NCBI RefSeq assembly: GCF_001278805.1
Contig: NZ_CP012602.1
Span: forward strand, 2,200,001-2,264,000
Source: Bacillus sp. FJAT-18017
GTDB lineage: Bacteria; Bacillota; Bacilli; Bacillales; Cytobacillaceae
DNA: 64,000 nt
Direction of reading: 5' to 3'
Part shown: positions 19,674 through 29,579 of the stretch, one piece after another
Layout of the letters: every line of letters starts with the position of its first letter
Numbering within the stretch: position 1 is the first letter of the stretch
Made by a program: the position numbers and the translations under genes
Notes under the pieces: model-generated
Told to the model about the DNA's origin: nothing
The model's database searches: none
What the model saw: only the letters and a program-made list of their open reading frames with translations

Positions 19674-19928
19674 GTTGATTGTAGCGTAGTTCCTGAAGAC
19701 TCCTGAGGGAAAAGCTGGCCAGGGGAGACCCGCAGGCGTGGGTTTCGCTAAGGAGAATGAAATGCGTAAGTGCCTTGGTCAGCCCCGACAAGCGCTGGAG
19801 GGCTTGAAGGAGAAGTCGCTCTTTGACTTCACCTGAGGGACCGAAGCGACCTCGAGGGGCTAGGCACTGAAGCAAGACTGGCTCCCGGAATGCCCGCGGA
19901 AAGCGAAGGGCACGAAGCGAAAGTCAAC
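19674..19928. repeat. Long family A repeat with a second repeat nested inside
   Basis: Begins GTTGATTGTAGCG and ends GAAAGTCAAC. The outer parts match the family A body (AAGACTCCTGAGGG, GGGAGACCCGCAGGCG, GGCTCCCGGAATGCC, GGAAAGCGAAG). The middle, about 19760-19880, is foreign to family A and carries family B text (GGTCAGCCCCGACAAGCGCT, CGAAGCGACCTCGAGGGGCT). No gene is seen in 19468-20035. Confidence 0.7.
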
Positions 19929-20035
19929 ATGCCTTTCCCGCCAGAATTAGATCTATGATGGAATGTTCTTTTGCGGTTTTCAATTTTGTGATACCATCAA
20001 CCCATACATATTTTACGTAAAGGCGGAAATTTTTT

Positions 20036-20626
20036 ATGAATCGTTTATACCCTCTCCTTGCTTATAGGCCAATGCTTATGCTCCTTCTAGTTGTAAATAT
20101 TTTCGGTACAATATACGGATATATTTGGTACGGGTGGCAGCTGGACGAAACGCCTGCAAAATTTTTGATTTTCGTACCCGACAGCCCAACAGCAAGCCTC
20201 TTTTTTGTATTTGTATTAATTGCTTTTCTATTAAAAAGAAATTGGCCGCTAATCGAGGCACTGGCAATCGTAACATTGATCAAGTATGGTATTTGGGCAG
20301 TTGTAATGAATTTATTAGTATTCGCCGTAACGGACAAGCTGGATTTGATTGCTTGGATGCTTATGCTGTCCCACCTGGCTATGGCAGTGCAAGGTGTCCT
20401 TTATGCGCCCTTCTACAGGATAAAATCCTGGCATCTGGTAGTTGCTGCTTTATGGACTTTACATAATGATGTTATTGATTATGTTTTCTTCATGCTCCCC
20501 AGGTATCCGGTTTTGGATAGGTTTATCCCTCAGATTGGATATTTCACGTTTTGGCTATCGGTTGCATCAATCTTCATTACCTGGTATTTATGTGTAAGGC
20601 CTAAACGGTTCAAACTCAATTTATAA
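20036..20626 (+). CDS. ypjA: YpjA membrane protein (DUF1405)
   Basis: A 196-residue integral membrane protein with about five to six hydrophobic helices, starting MNRLYPLLAYRPMLMLLLVVN. DUF1405 members, such as YpjA, have the segments NIFGTIYGYIWYGWQL and LWTLHNDVIDY seen here. Function is unknown. The ATG follows AAAGGCGG. In Bacillus it always sits between qcrC and ypjB. Confidence 0.88.
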   Translation: MNRLYPLLAYRPMLMLLLVVNIFGTIYGYIWYGWQLDETPAKFLIFVPDSPTASLFFVFVLIAFLLKRNWPLIEALAIVTLIKYGIWAVVMNLLVFAVTDKLDLIAWMLMLSHLAMAVQGVLYAPFYRIKSWHLVVAALWTLHNDVIDYVFFMLPRYPVLDRFIPQIGYFTFWLSVASIFITWYLCVRPKRFKLNL

Positions 20627-20831
20627 ACTAAAAATTCAATTAGTGGCTATTTTCGACTGAAAGGAATTAGAGAACAGCCATACTACTAACTTAAGAGGCT
20701 GTAATCCCCAGGATGCTCCTTAACCGATAAAAATTTATCCCTTGGCATACCTATTAATTTATTATTTGGATAAGTTCTATACTTGTCCTTTTTTTCATAC
20801 ATTTTTACTAGTATGAGAGGGGTGCCAATAT

Positions 20832-21623
20832 ATGAAGATTAGATGCTTCCTTATAATTCTTTTATCATTTACTTTTCCAATTGCAGCTCTTGCAGAGGAA
20901 AACCTCGCCAACGTAGAAAAGCTAGATGCAATTTCAGACGATGCGTTCCAAATGGTCAAGAATCAGCGATATGAGGATGCGCAAAAATTATTAAGTAATT
21001 TTTCCAGGGAATTCGAGCAAATGTATGATGGCAATATTCCGTTCACTCTCGATGAATTGAGGATTGTTTCAGTTTCCCGGGACGAAGCAATGGAAGCCGC
21101 CGCCAGTCCTACCATGGAATATCAGGAAAGACTAAATAAAGTCACAAGCTTCCGTTTAGTTATTGATGCTTTGTCGACATCTTCTGAGCCTCTTTGGTCC
21201 GAGATGGAGGACGAGGTAATGGGCGCGTTTGGAATGGCAAAAAAGGCTGCCGTAAAAGGTGAGGCTTCACAATATCATGCTAATTTGAATTCATTTCTTG
21301 CATTGTATGAACTAATTTATCCTAGCATGAAAATTGATGTTCCCAAGGAACAGCTCCAGCAGGTAGATGCAAGAGTCCGCTCGGTTGAACGCCTACACAC
21401 AACGCTTCCAGCCAGCCAGAATGATTTAGAGGAATTTGAAGTTCTCGAGTCGAGCCTTCAGGATATTTTTGAAGGTATTGAAGAGGATGAAGCTGATCCT
21501 TCGCTATGGTGGGTGATTATCTCGACAGGCAGCATTATTATTCTGACATTGTCGTATGTCGGCTGGCGAAAATATCAGGGTGATAAGGAAGTTACGCGAA
21601 AACGCCGCGGGCTAAAAGATTGA
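20832..21623 (+). CDS. ypjB: Sporulation protein YpjB
   Basis: A 263-residue exported and C-terminally anchored protein: residues 1-20 form a signal peptide ending at AALAEE, the middle is helical, and about residues 225-245 (WWVIISTGSIIILTLSYVG) form a membrane anchor followed by positive residues. The family is annotated as sporulation protein YpjB; the exact role is unknown. The ATG follows GAGGGGTGCC. Confidence 0.85.
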   Translation: MKIRCFLIILLSFTFPIAALAEENLANVEKLDAISDDAFQMVKNQRYEDAQKLLSNFSREFEQMYDGNIPFTLDELRIVSVSRDEAMEAAASPTMEYQERLNKVTSFRLVIDALSTSSEPLWSEMEDEVMGAFGMAKKAAVKGEASQYHANLNSFLALYELIYPSMKIDVPKEQLQQVDARVRSVERLHTTLPASQNDLEEFEVLESSLQDIFEGIEEDEADPSLWWVIISTGSIIILTLSYVGWRKYQGDKEVTRKRRGLKD

Positions 21624-21679
21624 CATTATTCCCCCTCGTTCGGTAAAGTTATATTAACTAACTGGACAGGGGGTTCAAC

Positions 21680-22354
21680 ATGTTTTTAATCTATTTTGCG
21701 ATAATAATCCTCATCCCGTTATGGGCACAAATGAGGGTCAAAGGGGCATACAAAAAGTACTCGAAGGTCTCCTCATCCTCCATGAAGACTGGGGCGGAAG
21801 TTGCAAGAGAAATTCTTCACGCCAATGGGCTTTATGATGTAAGGATTGAAGAAGGACGCGGTTTCTTGAGTGACCATTACGATCCTAGGGCAAAGGCTAT
21901 CAGGCTTTCACCTGACATCTACCATGGCCATTCTCTAGCTTCCACAGCTATTGCTGCCCATGAAGTCGGGCACGCCATCCAGGATGGCGAGAATTATGCA
22001 TTTCTCAGGTTCAGGCATGCGCTTGTTCCTGTTGCTAATATTGGTAGCAACTTCTCCTGGATCCTGATCATAATTGGAATGCTTGCCTATATGAGTGAAC
22101 TGCTTTTGCTAGGAATCATATTCATGGCGGCGGCAGTACTGTTCCAAATCGTCACTCTTCCTGTTGAATTCAACGCTTCAAGCAGGGCACTGGATCAAGT
22201 TGTTTCACTTGGGATCATCCGGAATGAAGAAGAGCGTCCTGCGAAGAAGGTCCTTGATGCGGCAGCACTGACCTATGTGGCAGCAGCAGCGGTTGCGGTA
22301 CTAGAATTGTTAAGGCTTGTTTTGATTTATACCGGCATGACACGTGACGAATAG
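21680..22354 (+). CDS. Membrane zinc metallopeptidase, YugP family
   Basis: A 224-residue membrane protein with the zinc protease motif HEVGHAIQD at about residues 94-102, a leading N-terminal helix and three later hydrophobic segments. It resembles B. subtilis YugP, which lies elsewhere on that chromosome. Substrate unknown. The ATG follows GGGGGTTC. The neighbours ypjB and ypjC are conserved, so this is an extra gene relative to B. subtilis at this point. Confidence 0.85.
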   Translation: MFLIYFAIIILIPLWAQMRVKGAYKKYSKVSSSSMKTGAEVAREILHANGLYDVRIEEGRGFLSDHYDPRAKAIRLSPDIYHGHSLASTAIAAHEVGHAIQDGENYAFLRFRHALVPVANIGSNFSWILIIIGMLAYMSELLLLGIIFMAAAVLFQIVTLPVEFNASSRALDQVVSLGIIRNEEERPAKKVLDAAALTYVAAAAVAVLELLRLVLIYTGMTRDE

Positions 22355-22386
22355 AAAGAGCGGGGACTAATTCCCCGCTCTTTTGC
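22355..22386. terminator. Bidirectional terminator between convergent genes
   Basis: AAAGAGCGGGGA/TCCCCGCTCTTTT stem, 12 bp, usable in both directions, for the metallopeptidase gene and the ypjC-like gene. Confidence 0.88.
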
Positions 22387-22399
22387 TTTGTTTTTAGAC

Positions 22400-23272
22400 T
22401 TATACATCAAATGGATTCTTGTTTGCATCGAGTGTGAAGCCTTCGCCAAGGACGTCATGAACGGCCGTTACCGAGACAAATGCATGAGGATCGACCGCTG
22501 TGATGACGTTTTTAAGCCTGATGATTTCACTTTTTGGAACAACACAGTACAGGACTTCCCGTTCACTCTTACTATAGTAACCATAGCCTTTAAGGACAGT
22601 AGCTCCTCTGTCCATTTCCTTCATAATTCGTTCGGCAATCTCATCGTACTTTTCGGACATAATCATTGCGCCTCTGGCAGAGTAAGCACCTTCAGCCATC
22701 ACGTCAATTACTCTGGCCCCAACGGCTACTGCAACGAGCGTATACATGGCTTCACGATAATCAAGATAGGTTAAGAAAGATGCGATAATTACGAGAGCAT
22801 CAAACATGAACATGGTTCTTCCCATGCTGATTCCCCAGTATTTCTGGGCAATCCTGGCAATAATATCAACGCCTCCCGAGGTGCCTCCAAACCTAAAAAT
22901 AATACCGAGGCCGACACCAATAAAGAGACCGGCGAATAAAGCCGCCAAAAACATATCATCCCGAAGAGGAATATTAAGAGGTACTCTTTGGAAAATCCAC
23001 AAAAAGACGGATAGGGCAACAGTTCCAATAACCGTATAAATGAATGCTCTTCTTCCTAGCAATTTATAACCTAGAAAGAAAATAGGGATGTTTATAATCA
23101 GGTTGGAATAGGCAGGATCAATTTTGAACAAGAAATAGATGAGGATTGTGATCCCTGTAACTCCTCCTTCTGCCAGCTGATTTTGTATGTTAAAATTAAT
23201 AACCCCGAATGCCATAATTGCCGTCCCTAGCAAAATGAGCAGGATGTTTTTTACTTTAAGGCCTTTTATCAT
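22400..23272 (-). CDS. ypjC: YitT/YpjC family membrane protein (DUF2179)
   Basis: A 290-residue protein with five to six N-terminal membrane helices (DUF161 unit, with GVGLGIIFRFGGTSGGVDIIA) and a soluble C-terminal DUF2179 domain (MDRGATVLKGYGYYSKSER). The function is uncertain for the whole family. The frame extends further upstream, but ATG 23272 has GGAGGC just before it and gives the typical length. Confidence 0.88.
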   Translation of the reverse strand: MIKGLKVKNILLILLGTAIMAFGVINFNIQNQLAEGGVTGITILIYFLFKIDPAYSNLIINIPIFFLGYKLLGRRAFIYTVIGTVALSVFLWIFQRVPLNIPLRDDMFLAALFAGLFIGVGLGIIFRFGGTSGGVDIIARIAQKYWGISMGRTMFMFDALVIIASFLTYLDYREAMYTLVAVAVGARVIDVMAEGAYSARGAMIMSEKYDEIAERIMKEMDRGATVLKGYGYYSKSEREVLYCVVPKSEIIRLKNVITAVDPHAFVSVTAVHDVLGEGFTLDANKNPFDV

Positions 23273-23464
23273 ATATGAAGCCTCCTTTGCCATATTTTGA
23301 CCAATTAAGCCGGATATAATTATATCCGATGAAGCAAGTTCCGGCAATTTCAACCTAAAATCAATAGTGTGCAAAAATATTTGTAAATGCATTTTAATTT
23401 AGCTAACATGAGTAATAGCCTATCATACATAATGTAAACATTCCTTAGGCTCAGGGGTGAAAGG

Positions 23465-23791
23465 ATGCAAGAGAATAAGACAGTTAAAAAGCTTCAGGAA
23501 GAAGTCGACGAATACATAGGCCAATTCAAAGAGGGCTATTTCAGCCCGCTGGCGATGACTGCAAGACTCACCGAGGAATTGGGAGAGCTTGCCCGTGAAA
23601 TTAATCATTATTACGGAGAAAAACCAAAAAAGGCAACCGAGGCAACAAAAACGGTCAATGAAGAGATAGGGGATGTGCTGTTCGTGCTCATCTGTCTGGC
23701 TAATTCCCTGGATATTGATTTGCAGGAAGCCCACGATATGGTTATGGATAAATTCAGGACCCGGGATAAGGACCGTTGGACGAAAAAATAA
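23465..23791 (+). CDS. ypjD: MazG-type nucleotide pyrophosphohydrolase
   Basis: A 108-residue all-helical protein with the MazG metal-binding pattern: EEVDE near the start, EELGELAREI in the middle and EIGDVLFVLICLAN. These enzymes hydrolyse nucleoside triphosphates to monophosphates and diphosphate. ATG after CAGGGGTGAAAGG. dapB follows 20 bp later. Confidence 0.92.
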   Translation: MQENKTVKKLQEEVDEYIGQFKEGYFSPLAMTARLTEELGELAREINHYYGEKPKKATEATKTVNEEIGDVLFVLICLANSLDIDLQEAHDMVMDKFRTRDKDRWTKK

Positions 23792-23811
23792 TAATGGATG
23801 GTGGAGTACTA

Positions 23812-24615
23812 GTGGAGAAAAATATAAAAATAGTGATAGCCGGACCAAGAGGGAGGATGGGGCAGGAAGCTGTCAAGCTTGTTGCTGAAACTCCTGGATT
23901 TGATTTGATTGCTGTATTGGATAGAAGCAACAATGGCCGTACACTTGGCGAAATTGGAAGCTTTCCACTTAAAGAAGTACCTGTATACTCGGACATTGAG
24001 GAATGCCTTCAGTCGGTAGACGCCGATGTACTGGTGGACCTTACAGTTCCAGAAGCGGGCATGCATCACGCGAGAACGGCTTTAACACATAATGTCAGAC
24101 CGGTAGTTGGCACGACTGGATTCACAGAAGCACACCTGAAAGAGCTTGAAGAGCTTTCAAGTGAAAAGGGGCTAGGCTGCATCATCGCACCGAATTTTGC
24201 TATTGGCGCGGTCTTAATGATGAAATTTGCCAAAATGGCAGCAAAGTTCTTCGACAATGTCGAAATTATTGAAATGCATCATGATAAAAAGCTGGATGCT
24301 CCATCTGGGACTGCAGTAAAGACAGCCCAAATGATTTCTGAAGTCCGCAGTGAGCATAAGCAGGGTCACCCTGAGGAAAAGGAGACAATTAAAGGTGCAC
24401 GCGGCGCGGATTTGGAAGGCATGCGAATACATTCAGTCCGGCTTCCTGGGCTTATCGCTCATCAAGAGGTACTTTTCGGCTCTGAAGGCCAGACTTTAAA
24501 AATACGCCATGATTCCTATAATAGGGCATCGTTTATGTCCGGTGTAAAAACAGCAGTGGAAACTGTAATGAAAATTGATTCTTTTGTATATGGATTGGAA
24601 AATATCTTGGAATAG
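23812..24615 (+). CDS. dapB: 4-hydroxy-tetrahydrodipicolinate reductase
   Basis: NAD(P)H-dependent reductase of lysine and diaminopimelate synthesis. The 267-residue protein has the nucleotide-binding start IKIVIAGPRGRMGQ, the catalytic EIIEMHHDKKLDAPSGTA and C-terminal KIRHDSYNRASFM. GTG 23812 follows GGTGGAG at five bases and gives exactly the B. subtilis length; an upstream ATG at 23794 lacks a site. Confidence 0.96.
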   Translation: MEKNIKIVIAGPRGRMGQEAVKLVAETPGFDLIAVLDRSNNGRTLGEIGSFPLKEVPVYSDIEECLQSVDADVLVDLTVPEAGMHHARTALTHNVRPVVGTTGFTEAHLKELEELSSEKGLGCIIAPNFAIGAVLMMKFAKMAAKFFDNVEIIEMHHDKKLDAPSGTAVKTAQMISEVRSEHKQGHPEEKETIKGARGADLEGMRIHSVRLPGLIAHQEVLFGSEGQTLKIRHDSYNRASFMSGVKTAVETVMKIDSFVYGLENILE

Positions 24616-24627
24616 CGGGGGAAAATA

Positions 24628-25035
24628 ATGAACATAGCGTTAATTGCTCACGATAAAAAGAAGGATGATTTAATCCATTTTGTTACTGCATATACAAAGA
24701 TTTTTGAGGGGCACTCCCTTTTTGCTACAGGTACTACGGGGAAAAGAATATCAGAAGCTACCGGCCTTTCGATTCATCGTTTTCAATCAGGCCCGCTAGG
24801 CGGGGATCAGGAAATAGGAGCACTGGTAGCCAACAACATGATGGACGCAATTTTCTTCTTTCGTGATCCACTCACAGCACAGCCTCATGAACCTGACGTA
24901 ACTGCTTTGTTAAGGCTTTGCGATGTTTACGCAATACCGCTGGCGACCAATATGGGTACTGCGGAAATCCTTATAAAAGGGATAGAGGAAGGGCATCTGG
25001 ATTGGCGGACGGTAGCAAGGGAGAAGAAGGAATGA
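24628..25035 (+). CDS. mgsA: Methylglyoxal synthase
   Basis: Converts dihydroxyacetone phosphate to methylglyoxal, a bypass that frees phosphate. 135 residues with the phosphate-binding ATGTTGKR, the catalytic aspartate in [10 protein letters not shown] and [14 protein letters not shown]. The ATG follows CGGGGGAA. The stop overlaps the bshB1 start by four bases (ATGA). Confidence 0.96.
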   Translation: MNIALIAHDKKKDDLIHFVTAYTKIFEGHSLFATGTTGKRISEATGLSIHRFQSGPLGGDQEIGALVANNMMDAIFFFRDPLTAQPHEPDVTALLRLCDVYAIPLATNMGTAEILIKGIEEGHLDWRTVAREKKE

Positions 25036-25748
25036 ACAGTAGTGCAGAAACCGTACATATACTATCCTTTGGTGCCCATGCAGACGATGTTGAAATTGGC
25101 ATGGGCGGCACAATTGCAAAGTATACAGCCCAGGGGAAGAAGGTTGTCATTTGTGATTTGACACAGGCTGAGCTGTCTTCAAACGGAAATGTAAAAACTC
25201 GAAATAAAGAGGCGGCCAAAGCTGCCTCTATTCTCGGAGCCGAACGGATCGGTCTTGACTTGCCTGATAGAGGACTGTTTTTAAAAGAAGATTATATTAA
25301 ACAAATTGTTGGTATAATCAGGACCTACAGGCCTAAGCTCGTATTTGCACCCTATTTTGAGGACAGGCATCCCGATCATGGAAATTGTGCCCGCCTTGTT
25401 GATGAGGCGGTTTTTTCTGCTGGTATCCGTAAATTTGATGACGGAACCGGGCTTCCTCCCCACAAGGCAGACCGGGTGCATTATTATATGATTAATGGCT
25501 TTCATCAACCAGATTTTTTGATAGACATCTCTGAGTTTTTTGAAATGAAGAAAAGCTCCCTGAATGCCTATGGTAGCCAATTTATGAAAAACGATAAAAG
25601 CTTCGATACCCCGCTGATTAATGGTTATATTGAATCTTTAGAAGCACGGGAATACTTATTTGGGAAACAGGCTGGCGTGAACTATGCTGAGGGCTTTAAA
25701 ACTCGCGGACCGCTATTGCTTGACGGTGACCTACTGGGAGAAATTTAA
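25032..25748 (+). CDS. bshB1: Bacillithiol deacetylase (GlcNAc-malate deacetylase)
   Basis: Zinc-dependent LmbE/PIG-L type deacetylase that removes acetyl from GlcNAc-malate in bacillithiol synthesis. The 238-residue product begins with the metal site [13 protein letters not shown] (HADD) and has a later histidine set [12 protein letters not shown]. Frame extension upstream of 25032 lies within mgsA; the ATG overlapping the mgsA stop, after GAGAAGAAGG, is the likely start. Confidence 0.95.
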   Translation: MNSSAETVHILSFGAHADDVEIGMGGTIAKYTAQGKKVVICDLTQAELSSNGNVKTRNKEAAKAASILGAERIGLDLPDRGLFLKEDYIKQIVGIIRTYRPKLVFAPYFEDRHPDHGNCARLVDEAVFSAGIRKFDDGTGLPPHKADRVHYYMINGFHQPDFLIDISEFFEMKKSSLNAYGSQFMKNDKSFDTPLINGYIESLEAREYLFGKQAGVNYAEGFKTRGPLLLDGDLLGEI

Positions 25749-25751
25749 AAA

Positions 25752-26882
25752 ATGAAAACACTTAAAATCGGGATTACATGCTATCCAACAGTTGGAGGAT
25801 CGGGTGTTATAGCGACCGAACTGGGAAAACTCCTCGCCGAAAAAGGACATGAGATCCATTTTATCTCCTCGAGTATGCCATTCAGGCTGCGAAAAATGTA
25901 TCATAATGTCTATTATCACCAGGTGGAAGTGAATCAATATTCAGTCTTTCAATATCCGCCATATGACCTTGCGCTCGCTAGTAAAATGGCCGAGGTTGCC
26001 AACAGGGAAGGCCTCGACCTCCTGCATGTCCACTATGCGATCCCACATGCCGTTTGCGCTATTCTGGCAAAGCAAATGAGTGGCAGGGACCTGAAAATCA
26101 TGACAACCTTACATGGTACGGACATCACGGTGCTTGGGAATGACCCATCTTTGGCTGATGCCATTAAATTTGGGATTGAAAAATCCGATATTGTTACAGC
26201 CGTTTCAAATTCTCTCGTTGCTCAAACGATGGAAATGATCAATCCTGATAAACAAATTGAAACGCTTTATAACTTCATAGATGAACGGGTATATCTTAGA
26301 AGCGCAGATTCTGATTTAAAGAAAAAACTGAGGATTAAGGATGAAGAAAAGGTCGTTATTCATGTTTCCAATTTCCGGCCTGTTAAAAGGGTTGGTGATG
26401 TAATCAGGACATTTGCGAGGATATCTGAATCAATGCCGGCAAAACTGCTCCTGGTTGGCGATGGGCCTGAAATGAGGAATGTTACTAGGCTCGTCGAGGA
26501 ATTGGGATTAAAGGGAAAAGTATTATTCCTTGGAAAACAGGATAATGTAGAGGAATTATATTCTATTAGTGACCTTATGCTTCTTTTATCAGAAAAAGAA
26601 AGCTTTGGGCTAGTTGCCCTTGAGGCAATGGCTTGCGGGGTACCGTGCATCGGTACGAATATTGGCGGCATCCCGGAAGTAATTGAAGATGGAGTAACAG
26701 GCTATATTTGCAGGTTGGGGGATATAGAAGGTATATCCAATCGCGCGATAGCCCTCCTGTCAGATTCCGCTCTTCATCAAAGCTTTTCACAAAAAGCCGC
26801 TATAGACATGAAGGAAAAATTTAATGCTGACCGAATTGTTGCTGAGTATGAAAATCTTTATTATAAATTGGTGGGAAATTAG
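25752..26882 (+). CDS. bshA: N-acetyl-alpha-D-glucosaminyl L-malate synthase
   Basis: GT-B glycosyltransferase (family 4) that makes GlcNAc-malate from UDP-GlcNAc and malate, the first bacillithiol step. 376 residues with N-terminal [29 protein letters not shown] and donor-site [16 protein letters not shown]. The ATG lies 3 bp after bshB1. bshC is not adjacent, as in B. subtilis. Confidence 0.96.
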   Translation: MKTLKIGITCYPTVGGSGVIATELGKLLAEKGHEIHFISSSMPFRLRKMYHNVYYHQVEVNQYSVFQYPPYDLALASKMAEVANREGLDLLHVHYAIPHAVCAILAKQMSGRDLKIMTTLHGTDITVLGNDPSLADAIKFGIEKSDIVTAVSNSLVAQTMEMINPDKQIETLYNFIDERVYLRSADSDLKKKLRIKDEEKVVIHVSNFRPVKRVGDVIRTFARISESMPAKLLLVGDGPEMRNVTRLVEELGLKGKVLFLGKQDNVEELYSISDLMLLLSEKESFGLVALEAMACGVPCIGTNIGGIPEVIEDGVTGYICRLGDIEGISNRAIALLSDSALHQSFSQKAAIDMKEKFNADRIVAEYENLYYKLVGN

Positions 26883-28091
26883 GTGGAAATGGTGAAAAAA
26901 CCATTTTTGGATGCATTGCCAGTTATTGAGGAGATAGAAGCCGCCGGATTTGAGGCCTTTTTTGTTGGCGGGGCAGTCCGTGATAACTTCCTCAACAGGC
27001 CTATTGGGGATGTTGACATTGCTACTTCTGCCAGGCCAGAGCAAATTAAAACAATATTTTCCCGTACAGTCGACATTGGAATTGAACATGGTACAGTACT
27101 TGTCCTATTTAAAGGTGAGTCCTATGAAGTTACGACATACCGGACTGAAACAGGTTATAAGGATTTCCGCAGGCCTGATGAGGTGAAATTCGTTACCTCT
27201 TTAACAGAAGATTTGATGCGCCGAGACTTCACAATAAATGCGATGGCAATGGACAGGTATGGTGTGGTAATCGATCCATTTGGCGGGAAAGAGGACCTCG
27301 TCAAAAAACAAATTAGAACGGTTGGCAGTCCAGTGGAACGATTCAGTGAGGATGCGCTGAGGATTTTGAGGGCGATTCGCTTTGTTAGCCAGCTTCGCTT
27401 TTCAATCGAAAAGGGAACATTATCCTCATTGTCTGAAACTGCCCACCTGTTAACCCATATCGCTGTTGAACGAAAGTCCGTAGAGTTTGAAAAAATCCTC
27501 CAGGGAACTGGGAGGGCTGAAGGAATCAGGATGATAACCGAAGCAGGAATCCTGGACTACCTTCCAGGATTAAGCGGACGGAAAACAGAAATTTCGAAGC
27601 TTTCATCCTATCAAATTTCAAACCTGAACCTTAATGAAATGTGGGCCCTGCTTCTTTATTGCATCAGTATCGAACAAGATGGTGTCGATGAGTTCCTTCG
27701 GGGTTGGAAGCTGCCAGTCAAAAAAATGAAAGCTATCGCAAAACTGCTTTACTTTTTTCAAAAAAGGCTGCAATCTAACTGGGACCTTCGCCTTCTTTAT
27801 CAGGCAGGGAAGGAAAATATACTATCAGTGGAAAAACTTATACAGTCCATTGGTGGCCAGGCTGGTGCAGCCACAATCGAAAAATGGGTTGAAATGCATA
27901 ATAGCCTGCCGATTAAGTCTAGTGATGAAATGGATGTTACTGGCGGAGACTTGATAAATTGGTTCGGTAAAACGGGAGGCCCCTGGGTGAAAGAACAACT
28001 CGCTTTGGTAGAAGACGCGATTATTCATGGCCAGCTTGATAATCGTAAAGATGAGATAAAGGAGTGGCTATTCAATTGCAATCAGAGATAA
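26883..28091 (+). CDS. cca: CCA-adding tRNA nucleotidyltransferase
   Basis: Adds CCA to tRNA 3' ends without a template. 402 residues; head domain with GGAVRD, the metal aspartates in GDVDIAT, RRDFTINAMAMD and the base-selecting region EDALRILRAIRF. The start is uncertain among GTG 26883, ATG 26889 and GTG 26892; all lie within ten bases after bshA. Its last 16 bases overlap birA. Confidence 0.94.
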   Translation: MEMVKKPFLDALPVIEEIEAAGFEAFFVGGAVRDNFLNRPIGDVDIATSARPEQIKTIFSRTVDIGIEHGTVLVLFKGESYEVTTYRTETGYKDFRRPDEVKFVTSLTEDLMRRDFTINAMAMDRYGVVIDPFGGKEDLVKKQIRTVGSPVERFSEDALRILRAIRFVSQLRFSIEKGTLSSLSETAHLLTHIAVERKSVEFEKILQGTGRAEGIRMITEAGILDYLPGLSGRKTEISKLSSYQISNLNLNEMWALLLYCISIEQDGVDEFLRGWKLPVKKMKAIAKLLYFFQKRLQSNWDLRLLYQAGKENILSVEKLIQSIGGQAGAATIEKWVEMHNSLPIKSSDEMDVTGGDLINWFGKTGGPWVKEQLALVEDAIIHGQLDNRKDEIKEWLFNCNQR

Positions 28092-29068
28092 GGAAAAAGC
28101 TCCTTGATGCTTTTGCTGGTGCCGGTGAGGAATTCGTATCTGGCCAAGCTCTGGCAGAAGCGGCTGGCTGCTCGAGAACTGCAGTCTGGAAGCACATTGA
28201 AGGGCTTCGGGAAGAAGGCTTCATACTTGAAGCAGTCAGAAGAAAAGGCTACAGACTGATCGAAGTTCCTGCATCCTTGACAGCGGATGAAATCCGCCTT
28301 GGGCTAAAAACCGACTTTATTGGGAAGACGATCCATTACTTTGAAACAGTTGATTCAACTCAAAAAATAGCACATTCCCTTGCTGGAGAATCTGCCCCCG
28401 ATGGCACCGTTGTAATAGCAAATGAACAGTCATCGGGCAGGGGGAGAATGGATCGGAAGTGGCATTCTCCAAGCGGCACGGGAATATGGATGAGTTTGAT
28501 CGTCAGGCCAGATATTCCGCTTCAAAAAGCACCCCAGTTAACTTTGTTAACGGCTGTCGCGGTTGTACGGGCAATTGCAGCTGCTACTGGGCTTCAACCA
28601 GAAATCAAATGGCCCAATGATATTTTGGCGAATGGAAAAAAACTGACTGGCATTCTTACCGAACTTCAGGCAGAAGCTGACCGAATACATTCAGTCATCA
28701 TTGGGATAGGCATCAATGTAAATCAGCTGGCAAGCGATTTTCCAGATGAATTGAAAGAGCTTGCAACATCCGTCGCGCTTGAAACAGGAACCGAGCAATC
28801 ACGTGCGGGACTAATCCGCGAGTTTTGCCTTCAATTTGAAAGGCTGTATGTACTTTACCTTGAACAAGGCTTCCATCCTATAAAGCTTCTTTGGGAGAGC
28901 TATGCAAAAGGAATTGGAGGGCCAATCAAGGCTCGGACTTACAATGGCACTATTGAAGGAACAGCATTAGGAATTACTGAAGATGGTGTCCTTCAGATTG
29001 AAGATTTGAATGGTAAAATCCACTCTATTTATTCAGCAGATATAGAGCTGCCGAGCATATCTAGTTAG
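28076..29068 (+). CDS. birA: Biotin-protein ligase and biotin operon repressor
   Basis: Bifunctional protein: an N-terminal winged helix binds the bio operator (SGQALAEAAGCSRTAVWKHIEGL), and the rest is the ligase (SSGRGRMDRKWHSP biotinyl-AMP loop, KWPNDILANGKKLTGIL). I chose TTG 28076, inside cca, because GGAG is 11 bases before it and the product MQSEIRKKLLDAF aligns end to end with B. subtilis BirA; the in-frame GTG 28064 touches the ribosome site. 330 residues. Confidence 0.93.
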   Translation: MQSEIRKKLLDAFAGAGEEFVSGQALAEAAGCSRTAVWKHIEGLREEGFILEAVRRKGYRLIEVPASLTADEIRLGLKTDFIGKTIHYFETVDSTQKIAHSLAGESAPDGTVVIANEQSSGRGRMDRKWHSPSGTGIWMSLIVRPDIPLQKAPQLTLLTAVAVVRAIAAATGLQPEIKWPNDILANGKKLTGILTELQAEADRIHSVIIGIGINVNQLASDFPDELKELATSVALETGTEQSRAGLIREFCLQFERLYVLYLEQGFHPIKLLWESYAKGIGGPIKARTYNGTIEGTALGITEDGVLQIEDLNGKIHSIYSADIELPSISS

Positions 29069-29117
29069 TGCCTATTGAAATCAATAGTATAAACTTGGTG
29101 ATGACACATATAAAATG

Positions 29118-29173
29118 TGGGCTGTCCAAAGGGCCGTTGAATGACGACGCTTTTGGACAGCCTTCTTTTTTTG
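29118..29173 (+). terminator. Terminator after birA
   Basis: GGCTGTCCAAA/TTTTGGACAGCC stem with a 20-base loop and a long T run; ends the dapB-birA run. Confidence 0.85.
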
Positions 29174-29302
29174 AAGGAGTATTGCATTATTATCCTAATT
29201 CACCATATCGGAAGGTTCCTAGTGGATTCCCATATTTTCATGAGATGTCTTCTCAGGGATGCCTTTTCCACGTGAAAAGGTAGTGAGCCCCCAAATGATG
29301 CT

Positions 29303-29485
29303 ATTGACGACCATGGCCACTATTATTTAGCGGCAGGGTCGTCAAGAACCTATATTAACGCCCGTGCCCGCCATTTCAAAGCCAGCAGCGTCGTCAAGAA
29401 TCTTTATTAACGACCGTGCCCCCCATTTCAAAGCCAGCAGGGTCGTCAAGAACCTTTATTAACGACCGTACCCCCCATTTCAAAG
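29303..29485. repeat. 52-bp tandem repeat array, left part
   Basis: Units begin with GGGTCGTCAAGAA at 29336, 29388 (GCG variant) and 29440, exactly 52 bp apart; a degenerate part unit precedes at 29303. Each unit holds a hairpin GGTCGT/ACGACC and ends CCATTTCAAAGCCAGCA. The array is cut by the insertion element and continues at 30866. Confidence 0.85.
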
Positions 29486-29579
29486 ATAAAGTCCATATAA
29501 TTGTGTAAAAAGAAAAAGGGTCAAATTAATTCCTTTTGTCAACAATGTTATCAGCGACGAAAACAATGTGGAGGAATTA

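Noticed and set aside
22388-22774. 128-codon plus-strand frame opposite ypjC
   Set aside because: Antisense to a clear membrane protein gene, no start signals.
29068-29283. 71-codon frame after birA
   Set aside because: It runs through the birA terminator and has no ribosome site.
29303-29485. Possible CRISPR array
   Set aside because: The full 52-bp unit is repeated with no unique spacers, and no cas genes are near.
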